The translations under genes and the position numbers were made by a program. Below are positions 1 to 7,541 of a stretch of 36,487 nucleotides of DNA, in pieces. Position 1 is the stretch's first letter. Every line of letters begins with the position of its first letter. The notes under the pieces were generated by a model. The model made no database searches. It was not told where the DNA came from and saw only the letters and a program-made list of their open reading frames with translations. Source of the stretch: Lachnospiraceae bacterium UBA7060 (GTDB lineage Bacteria > Bacillota > Clostridia > Lachnospirales > Lachnospiraceae); contig DLAA01000021.1 in NCBI GenBank assembly GCA_002493835.1, forward strand, positions 1 to 36,487, read 5' to 3'.

Positions 1-17
1 GCAGATGAATAATAATA

Positions 18-23
18 TGTCAA
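18..23 (-). promoter_or_regulatory. Possible -35 box of a gene beyond the left edge
   Basis: The minus strand reads TTGACA here, and exactly 17 bases remain before the window ends, so a matching -10 box would fall just outside. The stretch from 1 to 112 after the lipoprotein gene is very A/T-rich and holds no convincing gene. It also contains a 14-bp perfect palindrome, ATTATCCGGATAAT, at 77-90, of unknown role. A lone -35 hexamer is weak evidence. Confidence 0.25.
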
Positions 24-112
24 CAATATTTTTAAAATTTTTTCTATTTTTTTCAAATTTCTTTTTCTTCCTACAAATTATCCGGATAATCACAGGATTC
101 ACCTGGCATTAC

Positions 113-838
113 CTATTGCAAATGCAGGACTCCGTCCCGTTCCCCGCCGCGAAGGATCATATCGATGCTGCCCACGTTCGTTCCCTGTTGTATTTCCACA
201 ATGGAAACCATCTCTACAGTCGAATTTGCCGGAATCACACTGTCATAAGTCTGCATATCATTTACCAGCATCGTGGCAAGCGCACCTTTGCTGGCTTCAC
301 CATTTACAGAAATCCGGAATCGTGCGCCATATTCAAGCATACTTAAGGTTTGATCTTCTCCTGTCAAATTCTGCGCATTAAATTTCAGTACTAAAAGATC
401 TGTGCCAGGTGTCGCATCCATAGAGAAAAAAGGCACTTCTCCCTCCATCTGAGGCGGATAAGAAGCCGCCGTTTCATATCCTGTGTAGCTTATCGCGATA
501 TTTGAAATACCATAATACTGCTCAACCGAAGAAACTGCGGACTGCGTATCTTCCTCATCCTGACTCACATCCACCACTTCTGCTGTCTCCGCAGACTCTG
601 ATTCTGGCTGCTCCTCGGATTCTTCTTCAAGAAATCCAGACTCCTCCTCCACAGCTTCCTCATCGACCGCAATGTCAACCAGACGGCTTATGTGTATCTT
701 ATTATGTTTCATCAACACACCTACCGCATATTCCGATATCAATTCCGTTTCTGTTTCTGTCAATTCAGGCATCTCTCCGCATCCAGCCAATAAAAGTGCC
801 GCCGTCACGCCACACAGAAACACACTCACCTTTTTCAC
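113..838 (-). CDS. Lipoprotein with C-terminal Ig-like (DUF4352/DUF5067-type) domain
   Basis: This is a predicted secreted lipoprotein of about 241 residues. The N terminus is a classic lipoprotein signal: MKK, a hydrophobic stretch, then the lipobox LLAG-C with the lipidated Cys at about residue 20. Residues about 55-105 are very rich in Glu and Ser and probably disordered. The last 100 residues are beta-rich and resemble the Ig-like DUF4352/DUF5067 domains common in Firmicute lipoproteins. There is no ATG in frame. Two GTG codons are possible, and I chose the second because AGGAG sits 8 bases before it, whereas the first (at 844) would be only 2 bases away. It has its own promoter, so it may not be part of the upstream efflux/kinase operon. 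Its function is unknown; sensing or binding at the cell surface is only a guess. Confidence 0.72.
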   Translation of the reverse strand: MKKVSVFLCGVTAALLLAGCGEMPELTETETELISEYAVGVLMKHNKIHISRLVDIAVDEEAVEEESGFLEEESEEQPESESAETAEVVDVSQDEEDTQSAVSSVEQYYGISNIAISYTGYETAASYPPQMEGEVPFFSMDATPGTDLLVLKFNAQNLTGEDQTLSMLEYGARFRISVNGEASKGALATMLVNDMQTYDSVIPANSTVEMVSIVEIQQGTNVGSIDMILRGGERDGVLHLQ

Positions 839-905
839 GTCCACATCTCCTGTTCCTTCTATAATTTACAAACACATCCTAAACTCACTCGTCGATTTTC
901 TTTCT

Positions 906-934
906 ATTATACCCCACTATTTCTATTCTTACAA
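906..934 (-). promoter_or_regulatory. Sigma-A type promoter for the lipoprotein gene
   Basis: The minus strand shows TTGTAA (929-934), a 17-bp spacer, and a perfect TATAAT (906-911). It would start transcription about 60 bases before the lipoprotein start codon, inside the 182-bp gap after the sensor kinase gene. Confidence 0.7.
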
Positions 935-1026
935 GTCAAAACCGGGCGGGCGCTTTAGGAGGATTGCGAAATCAGAAGATTATGTTCCGTTTTATTACGT
1001 TTGTCCCACATCTACTGGCTGAACTG

Positions 1027-2490
1027 TCAAGCCATATCAAGGCGGAACCAGAATTCCACACCGTTATCGTAGTTGACAACACCATATTCCTGGTTCATGG
1101 ACTCCATAATTGCTTTGACAATCGAAAGACCGATACCGCTTCCCCCATACGCTCTTGTCCTCGCCTTATCCACCTTGTAGAATTTCTCCCACAAATGCTC
1201 CACACTCTCCTGCGGGATAGGTTCTCCCGTATTAAATACCGATACCCGCACGCTGTTTTCTTCCTTCACAATCCTGACATCTATAATTTTATCTTTCTGG
1301 GCGTAATTGATGGCATTTGTGAAATAATTCATAAACACCTCCTCCACGCGAAATTCATCGCCCCAGACATAGATAGGATCGTAATCTTCCATGCGGACAG
1401 ACAGTTCCTTTTGCTTGATTAAAATATCCGCGGAAGCAATATAATTTTTTACCAAGGCCGTTATGTCGAACCGCTCCATGTTTACAATCTCATTGCCTTC
1501 CTCCAGCTGGTTTAAGGTGAGGAGATTCTTTACCATGGCATTCATTCGAGATGCCTCATCTATAATGACATCACAATAGTATTCCCGGCTCTCCGCGTCG
1601 TCACTGATACCCTCCTTCAACCCTTCCGCATAGCCTTGTATCAGCGCGATCGGAGTTTTTAACTCATGAGAAACATTAGAGAGAAACTCCTTACGCATCT
1701 CGTCTAATTTGTCCTTCCGTTCAATATCTTTCAAAAGCTCATTGTTCGCCGTCTTAAGCTCGGAAATGGTGCTCTCCAAAGCCTCAGACATCTCATTGAT
1801 GTTATTGCCCAGAATTGCAATCTCTGTCTTATCTTCTCCCGTATATTTTGCCTCAAAATCCAAATGCTTCATCCGCTCCGAAATCTTCGCCAGCTCCAGT
1901 ATCGGTTTCGTAACACGGTTAGAAAGCCACATGATCAGAAGAATACTGACCAGTACGGCAGCCCCTCCCACATAAGCAAGAAAATGGTTTGAGATAGAAA
2001 CACTCTCCCGAATTCCTTCCAGAGCGCTCCGAAGCATAAAAAAGTAGCCGTTATCCAACACGCCCCACATCTCGATATACTCTGTCTGCGTCCTGTAATC
2101 CTCTGCAACCTGCATCTTATATTTGGCAGTATTCAACAAAAGCCTTTCTTCATCCACACCTAGAAAAATATGGTCAAAAAGCTTCCTCAACACCGTCTGC
2201 GGATCATTCATGGAATACTTGACAGCCTCCGATTCCCCGTCCGCCACAAGCACTTGGATCGTATATTTCTCACAGATTTTTTTCAGCTCAATATCGTACT
2301 CCTCCGAAGTGATATCGCCTGCACTGGAGGCCGCATTCATGCTGCGGTAAGCGCTCACAAGAGCATTCTTCTTTTTGTTAAGATAATAAGTCCCAAGAAG
2401 CGTCGAGTTTAAAAGCAGGCACAAAAGTATCGTCCCCGTAATCAATGATATGAATATAAAAGCGAACTGCCTCTTCATCGAATATTTCAT
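1027..2490 (-). CDS. Membrane sensor histidine kinase (HAMP, HisKA, HATPase)
   Basis: This is a two-component sensor kinase of 487 residues. A first membrane helix spans residues about 9-32. An extracytoplasmic sensing region of about 130 residues follows, then a second helix at about 170-190 and a HAMP linker. The H box is SNVSHELKTP with the phospho-accepting His275. The ATP-binding part has the N box (NYFTNAINYA) and a G box, GGSGIGLSIV. The layout matches kinases that partner OmpR-type regulators. No regulator gene adjoins it. The only OmpR-type regulator in the window is at 10525-11202, on the far side of the efflux genes. The gene starts 29 bases after the permease stop and probably shares its transcript. 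No good ribosome binding site sits close to the start; the nearest purine-rich stretch is about 13 bases upstream. The signal sensed is unknown; membrane stress or a pump substrate would fit. Confidence 0.9.
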   Translation of the reverse strand: MKYSMKRQFAFIFISLITGTILLCLLLNSTLLGTYYLNKKKNALVSAYRSMNAASSAGDITSEEYDIELKKICEKYTIQVLVADGESEAVKYSMNDPQTVLRKLFDHIFLGVDEERLLLNTAKYKMQVAEDYRTQTEYIEMWGVLDNGYFFMLRSALEGIRESVSISNHFLAYVGGAAVLVSILLIMWLSNRVTKPILELAKISERMKHLDFEAKYTGEDKTEIAILGNNINEMSEALESTISELKTANNELLKDIERKDKLDEMRKEFLSNVSHELKTPIALIQGYAEGLKEGISDDAESREYYCDVIIDEASRMNAMVKNLLTLNQLEEGNEIVNMERFDITALVKNYIASADILIKQKELSVRMEDYDPIYVWGDEFRVEEVFMNYFTNAINYAQKDKIIDVRIVKEENSVRVSVFNTGEPIPQESVEHLWEKFYKVDKARTRAYGGSGIGLSIVKAIMESMNQEYGVVNYDNGVEFWFRLDMA

Positions 2491-2519
2491 AGGATTAATA
2501 TGCCCGCCTTCCGCTCTTC

Positions 2520-5500
2520 TTATTGCTCTTTATCTTCCTTCTTTGCTTTCTTCTTTTCCTTTTTTATTCGTCTTGCTTCCTTTTTCTCCAGCCTATTTTC
2601 TTTCCTGGTTCTCTTATCGATAATCAGATAGAAAGTAGGCAATAAAATCAATATTAAAATCGTGGAAGCCACCAGTCCGCCAATGATAATCAAAGCCATA
2701 CCTTGCATCATCACAGAACCATCACCAATTCCCAAAGACATGGGTACCATGGATAAAATGGTCGTTAACGTTGTCATCAGAATCGGGCGCAGGCGCATTT
2801 GTCCGCTTCTCACCAGCGCATCATTTAAAGCCATTTCCTCCCGCAGACTGTTGACCGTATCCACATACAAAATACCGTTGTTAACCACAATACCTACCAA
2901 CATCAGCACGCCCATCAGTGATACCATGCTCAGAGTGGATCCCGTAACAAACAGAAGCCCAAAAGAACCAATCAATGCAAAGGGAATACTCATCATCACC
3001 ATGGCTGAAAAACGGGGCGATTCAAACTGCATTGCCATCACAAGGAAAATCAGGAACACAGCCGTAAAGATTGCCTGGATGATCGCCGTAAATTCATCCA
3101 TCATCATATCATCCATCATGCTGGTGGCTCTTGAGACACCTCTCGGGAGCACCATCTGAGCCATTTCTGCCTCTGCTGCATCTTGTACTGTAAATCTTGC
3201 CTCCTCCGTGGTATTCGCTGTAACCGCCACCTGATAAAGCCCATCCACTCTGATCAAGGTAACAGGCGCATCTTTATATTCCACTGCTGCCACCTCCGAC
3301 AAAGGAACCTGCGTCCCCATCGGTGTAGCCAGCGTCATATTCAGCAGATCATTCATATCCTCATACTCTCCGTCCGGATATTCCAAACGAATTTTAAATT
3401 CTTCACCATTTCTGGTCAGCGTCGCCGCTTCCACACCGCTCAGCGCATTTCTCATTTCACCGGCTACCTGTACTGGCGCCATCCCCACCGACATACTCTT
3501 TAGAGGATCCACCACCACTTCCACCTGTGTAGATGCCTCCGCCAGGTTGGAAGACACCTGCAAAACACCGGGGATGGTCTGCAGCATCTTCTGTACCTCT
3601 TTCGAGGCTTCCCGCAAATCATTCAGATCACGTCCCTGCAGATCAATCTCCATTCCTCCTCCCATCATGGAGGTAATGCTCGCTCCACTGGCCGCTATAC
3701 TGATATCCATACCAGTCACGTTCTTCAACGCCTTTGTGTACTTTTCTACCGCCTGACCAGTACTGATTTTAGCATCGTCCTTCAAGTAGGCTGTCAGCCT
3801 CGCAGAACCTGACGAGACATAGTAGGAATACTCTTCGATATCCTCATCGTTCGCCAGCATCTCCTCCATAAACAGCGTCTTTTCCTCCACTGTCTCTATC
3901 TTAGTACCGGCACGGAAACTCACACTGATCTGAAAACCACCCTCATCCATAGACGGTATCAGCTCCGAATTGGTATGTGTCACCAATTCAAATGCACCAA
4001 TCAATAAAAGTACCGCCACAAACATAACAGTCTTTTTCTTATATAAAAGTCTATGTAAAATCTTCTCATATCCGCTGTTAACTACACGCAGCAGCTTATT
4101 GATGGGAAGCTCCTTCTTCTCCTGCGGCTTAAATCTTTCAAACAGAAGGGGAATGATCGTCATTGCCGCAACCAGGGACGTCAACATAGCAACTATGATT
4201 GTCACGCCCAGCTGGGCAAACATCTGACCCGACAATCCCTTCATAGTGCTGAGGGGCAAATATACCACGACTGTTGTAATTGTTGAAGCGACAATAGACG
4301 CTGTCACAAACCCGGTTCCTTTTAGAGCCGCATCGTGATATTCTCCCGTCTCATCTTTCAGCCGGAAGCAGCTCTCCAATACGACAATGGAGCTGTCCAC
4401 CATCATACCGATAGCAATCACCAACGCTCCCATCGTTACCACGTTAAAAGTAAATCCGAGCATGTTCATTACAATCATGGTCGCGAACAAAGAAATCGGC
4501 ATAGAACTGCCTACGATTAAACTAGCCCTCATATCGCCGAAAAAGAGGAAAAGCACCAGCATGGAAAGAATTACGCCCAACACCAGCGTCTCAGCCACTG
4601 AAGAAAGGGACGAGATGATTGCGTCACTTGCGTTGTAGGTTATGCTGATCTTTACCGTATCATTATCCGCCTGCAGTCTGTCAAGCAGACGCTCCACGGA
4701 CCGGGTCGTATCCACTGTGCCGTAGCTCTTCTTCTTTGTAACAGCTACCGTAATATCCTCCTGGCCGTTTGTCCGGCTGACACCGGAATCGCTCATCTGG
4801 CTCTCGCTGACTGTGGCGATTTCTGAAAGGGGAATTACCTGTCCTCTTGCCGTAGTAATTGGCACATTCTGGATCTGCACCACCCCGGAAATATCCGCGC
4901 TGCTGGCGATTGAAATATCCTGTGTTCCCTGACTGATACTGCCCACAGGCACAGTAAAATCCATGGCGGCAATCGTCTGTGATATTCCGCTCATGGTTAC
5001 GCCATACTGCTTCATCGCCTGAGAATCTAACTCTACTTTGATATAGTTTTCTTTACCGCCGGACACCTGTACCTGCGCAACACCAGACAAAGTTTCCAGC
5101 TCTGGGACCATGGTGTCGTTTACATAACTCAACACATCGCTGTCACCAACAGCCATCACAGAGATATCCATTGTTTCCATCTGGTCCATCGCCATCTCTA
5201 TAATCACTGGATCATTCACGTCTTCCGGCATACCCGCCTTCACCGTTCCAAGCGCTGTCTGTAGATCCATATAGGCTTCATCCAAATCTGTTCCATACTC
5301 ATACTGGAACATAACCATGGACATATTCTCCGCTGACTGGGATGTATAAGTGGTCACACCGCTCTGCTCCGACCCTGCCGCTTCAATTTCTTTCGTGACC
5401 AGCTCCTCCACACTCTCAGGATCTGCGCCAGGGTAAATTGTGTATACCAACAGCATGGGCATTTCCATATCAGGTGTAAGCTCCAGCCTAAAACTCATGA

Positions 5501-5585
5501 TAGAAGTCAATCCGAATACCACCAGTGCCAGAACAATCAGAGCCGTGGATACGGGACGACGCATTGCCAATTTTGTCAGATTCAT
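2520..5585 (-). CDS. RND efflux transporter permease (AcrB/SwrC-like)
   Basis: This 1021-residue inner-membrane protein fits the HAE1/AcrB branch of RND pumps, which export drugs or lipophilic compounds using the proton gradient. The family's first helix begins at about residue 10, followed by a large periplasmic-type loop, a helix cluster at about 330-500, a second loop, and a final cluster at about 830-985. This repeated half-structure is typical. In the fourth helix the motif is AIGMMVDSS, so the first of AcrB's paired aspartates is kept (D397) and the second is Ser. At AcrB's Lys940 position this protein has Asn902 (GIVVNNGIL). The tail from about residue 990 is strongly Lys/Glu-rich. The gene starts 8 bases after the adaptor gene, with AGGAGG just before the ATG, so the two are co-expressed. 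No outer-membrane channel is present, as expected in a Gram-positive. Confidence 0.93.
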   Translation of the reverse strand: MNLTKLAMRRPVSTALIVLALVVFGLTSIMSFRLELTPDMEMPMLLVYTIYPGADPESVEELVTKEIEAAGSEQSGVTTYTSQSAENMSMVMFQYEYGTDLDEAYMDLQTALGTVKAGMPEDVNDPVIIEMAMDQMETMDISVMAVGDSDVLSYVNDTMVPELETLSGVAQVQVSGGKENYIKVELDSQAMKQYGVTMSGISQTIAAMDFTVPVGSISQGTQDISIASSADISGVVQIQNVPITTARGQVIPLSEIATVSESQMSDSGVSRTNGQEDITVAVTKKKSYGTVDTTRSVERLLDRLQADNDTVKISITYNASDAIISSLSSVAETLVLGVILSMLVLFLFFGDMRASLIVGSSMPISLFATMIVMNMLGFTFNVVTMGALVIAIGMMVDSSIVVLESCFRLKDETGEYHDAALKGTGFVTASIVASTITTVVVYLPLSTMKGLSGQMFAQLGVTIIVAMLTSLVAAMTIIPLLFERFKPQEKKELPINKLLRVVNSGYEKILHRLLYKKKTVMFVAVLLLIGAFELVTHTNSELIPSMDEGGFQISVSFRAGTKIETVEEKTLFMEEMLANDEDIEEYSYYVSSGSARLTAYLKDDAKISTGQAVEKYTKALKNVTGMDISIAASGASITSMMGGGMEIDLQGRDLNDLREASKEVQKMLQTIPGVLQVSSNLAEASTQVEVVVDPLKSMSVGMAPVQVAGEMRNALSGVEAATLTRNGEEFKIRLEYPDGEYEDMNDLLNMTLATPMGTQVPLSEVAAVEYKDAPVTLIRVDGLYQVAVTANTTEEARFTVQDAAEAEMAQMVLPRGVSRATSMMDDMMMDEFTAIIQAIFTAVFLIFLVMAMQFESPRFSAMVMMSIPFALIGSFGLLFVTGSTLSMVSLMGVLMLVGIVVNNGILYVDTVNSLREEMALNDALVRSGQMRLRPILMTTLTTILSMVPMSLGIGDGSVMMQGMALIIIGGLVASTILILILLPTFYLIIDKRTRKENRLEKKEARRIKKEKKKAKKEDKEQ

Positions 5586-5593
5586 GCCGCCTC

Positions 5594-7363
5594 CTACTCT
5601 TCCGCTTCTGCGCTGGAATTTCCAATTTCCTGTATCGATATCGACGCGCCGTCGCGCAGATTGGACGACCAGCTCGTGATCAGCTGATCCTCCGTGGAAA
5701 GTCCCGATAAAATAGTGATAGTCTGCTCATCAAAAATACCAGTTTCCACATCCTTTCGCTTCGCTGTGTCTCCTTGAGCCACATAGACATAGGGCTGGCT
5801 CTCATCATAGTAAACCGCGTCGTAAGGAATCAGCAATGCATCTGCCTGGCTATAGGTATCCGCTGTCACTCTGACACTGCTGCCGGTGAGCAGACTGCCG
5901 TCCGCAGCGGTGACGCAGGACTTAATCATAAACAGTCCCGTAGTCTGGTCCACCATACTGCCAATCTCCGTAATCGCCGCGCTGTAAATTTTACCATTCC
6001 GATCCACCTCTATATTCTGGCCTATCTGCAGGGTGTTTCTGATACCCTCACTCACACCAAAGGTGACCGTCATAGTATCCTTATTGGAAATAACAAAAGC
6101 AGGATTTCCTGTCGCCGCAAAGTCATGCTCCTTCACGTTCACCGCCTCAATCACTCCATCGATAGGCGCTGTCAGCGTATACATGTCCAGTTGGTATTCC
6201 GCACTGTCGATAGCCACTTTCGCGCCCGCAGCGCCTACTTTCGCGCTGTTTACCTGGGCCGCTGCGGAATCTACGCCAAGAGCCGCCGTTCGCTTTCCAG
6301 CGTCCTGCACGGATTGGGTGTTGATGTTTAGCTGCGCTTCTGTCAGATTTTTGACCGTCTCTGTCTGTTCTTTGCTCTTGTATGTATCAGACAGTGTCTC
6401 CTCCAGCTGCTCCTTCCCATCGTCTATGGATTCAATACCAGCCTTTGCCTGCTCATAGGCAGCGCTGGTCTGAGAGGCTGCAGATTGGGCCGCCTGCAAT
6501 GTCTCCTCATGAGGCTTAAGTTTAAGCTTGATATCCTCCAGCTCAGCTCCTGCCTTATCCAGTTCCTCCTTCGCTTTCTGTAATTCCTCATCTGTATGGG
6601 GTATCTGGCCGGATTCCATCCCCGTCACCGTAGCGATGAGTGCCTGATAGTTCCTCATCGCCTCATCATAGCCATATGCCGCCGCCGCCGTATTATAAGC
6701 AGCCTGGGCCTGCTTTACATAGTCATTCGTCCTATTTCTCGCCTTCTTCAAATCATCCCTCTGCTCCTTGGCATCTTCCCTGTTCTCCTCCAAATCTGCG
6801 ATCTGCTCATTGATGTCTTCTATTCCATCATTAATCCCATCAATCTGCATCTGCATCTGGTACATGGTCAGATCTTTTTGCCTCTGGGTCTGCTCATTCT
6901 GCACATCAAGCTGAGCCACTGTACTATCATACTGAGCCTGGGCAATCTCATACCCCACCTCAGCCGCCTGCACACCTGCCGCCGCACTGTTGTACTGGGC
7001 CTGGGCGCTGGCCAACTGCAGTTCTGCCGCCTCAGTATCAAGTTTACATAATTCCTGTCCCGCTGTCACCTTATCACCCACACTGATATCTGTACTAAGC
7101 ACCTCAGCAGACACCAGTGGCATCACATACACTGATTCCTCGGGACTTACTGTACCCACAAACTCACTTTTTAAAGTGAGTGTCCCTGCCTCCGGCGTCT
7201 GTACCTCCACCGGAATCTGGTCCCCAAGCGTATCCTCCTCTTCTGTGGCAGCTCCAGCTGCCTCTGTTCCCTGCCCGCACCCCGCAAGAAGTGTAGAAAT
7301 ACAAGCTGTTACCAGCAGAACGGTAATTGTCCTGCAGCAGGATAATCTGAATCGCTTTTTCAT
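5594..7363 (-). CDS. RND efflux adaptor (membrane fusion protein), lipoprotein
   Basis: This is the adaptor subunit that links an RND permease to its extracytoplasmic path. It is 589 residues long. The N terminus is a lipoprotein signal ending LLAGC (Cys at about residue 29). A barrel-sandwich (lipoyl-like) half follows at about 75-115, then an unusually long alpha-helical hairpin or coiled coil rich in Ala, Gln and Glu from about 115 to 375. The second lipoyl half comes next (motif TAPIDGVIEAV), then the beta-barrel and membrane-proximal domains. Most family members are 350-450 residues, so the helical arm is expanded. The ribosome binding site GGAGGAG lies 6-7 bases before the ATG. It is transcribed first, with the permease 8 bases downstream. 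The substrate cannot be told from sequence. Confidence 0.9.
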   Translation of the reverse strand: MKKRFRLSCCRTITVLLVTACISTLLAGCGQGTEAAGAATEEEDTLGDQIPVEVQTPEAGTLTLKSEFVGTVSPEESVYVMPLVSAEVLSTDISVGDKVTAGQELCKLDTEAAELQLASAQAQYNSAAAGVQAAEVGYEIAQAQYDSTVAQLDVQNEQTQRQKDLTMYQMQMQIDGINDGIEDINEQIADLEENREDAKEQRDDLKKARNRTNDYVKQAQAAYNTAAAAYGYDEAMRNYQALIATVTGMESGQIPHTDEELQKAKEELDKAGAELEDIKLKLKPHEETLQAAQSAASQTSAAYEQAKAGIESIDDGKEQLEETLSDTYKSKEQTETVKNLTEAQLNINTQSVQDAGKRTAALGVDSAAAQVNSAKVGAAGAKVAIDSAEYQLDMYTLTAPIDGVIEAVNVKEHDFAATGNPAFVISNKDTMTVTFGVSEGIRNTLQIGQNIEVDRNGKIYSAAITEIGSMVDQTTGLFMIKSCVTAADGSLLTGSSVRVTADTYSQADALLIPYDAVYYDESQPYVYVAQGDTAKRKDVETGIFDEQTITILSGLSTEDQLITSWSSNLRDGASISIQEIGNSSAEAEE

Positions 7364-7431
7364 ATCGTCTCCTCCGAATTATCATCCCATTAGTCGTTTT
7401 TAAGAATACAACCAATAGACTGCAAAAGTAA

Positions 7432-7478
7432 AGTATATTATCCCACATTTAAGAGTTTTTTTATCTTTCTTAAATCTT
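7432..7478 (-). promoter_or_regulatory. Candidate regulated promoter of the efflux operon
   Basis: In the gap before the adaptor gene the minus strand has a -10-like TAATATACT (7432-7440) but no recognisable -35 box. Just upstream are two AAGAT repeats 11 bases apart (7463-7467 and 7474-7478) and an inverted pair TTTAAGA/TCTTAAA (7448-7454, 7468-7474). An 11-bp direct-repeat period upstream of a poor -35 is what OmpR-type activators often use. The local regulator at 10525-11202 is the obvious candidate. This is inference from pattern only. Confidence 0.35.
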
Positions 7479-7509
7479 GAAAGCAGTCACACCCCTGCGC
7501 ATAATAATA

Positions 7510-7531
7510 GGCTTCCCTCAAAAGAGAAGCC
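7510..7531 (-). terminator. Probable terminator after the hybrid kinase gene
   Basis: GGCTTCTC, a TTTT loop and GAGGGAAGCC form a stem with a two-base bulge, followed on the minus strand by TATTATTAT. It sits 10 bases after the hybrid kinase stop codon and would separate the signalling operon from the efflux operon. The U-tract is imperfect, so some read-through is likely. Confidence 0.55.
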
Positions 7532-7541
7532 CGCTTTATAA

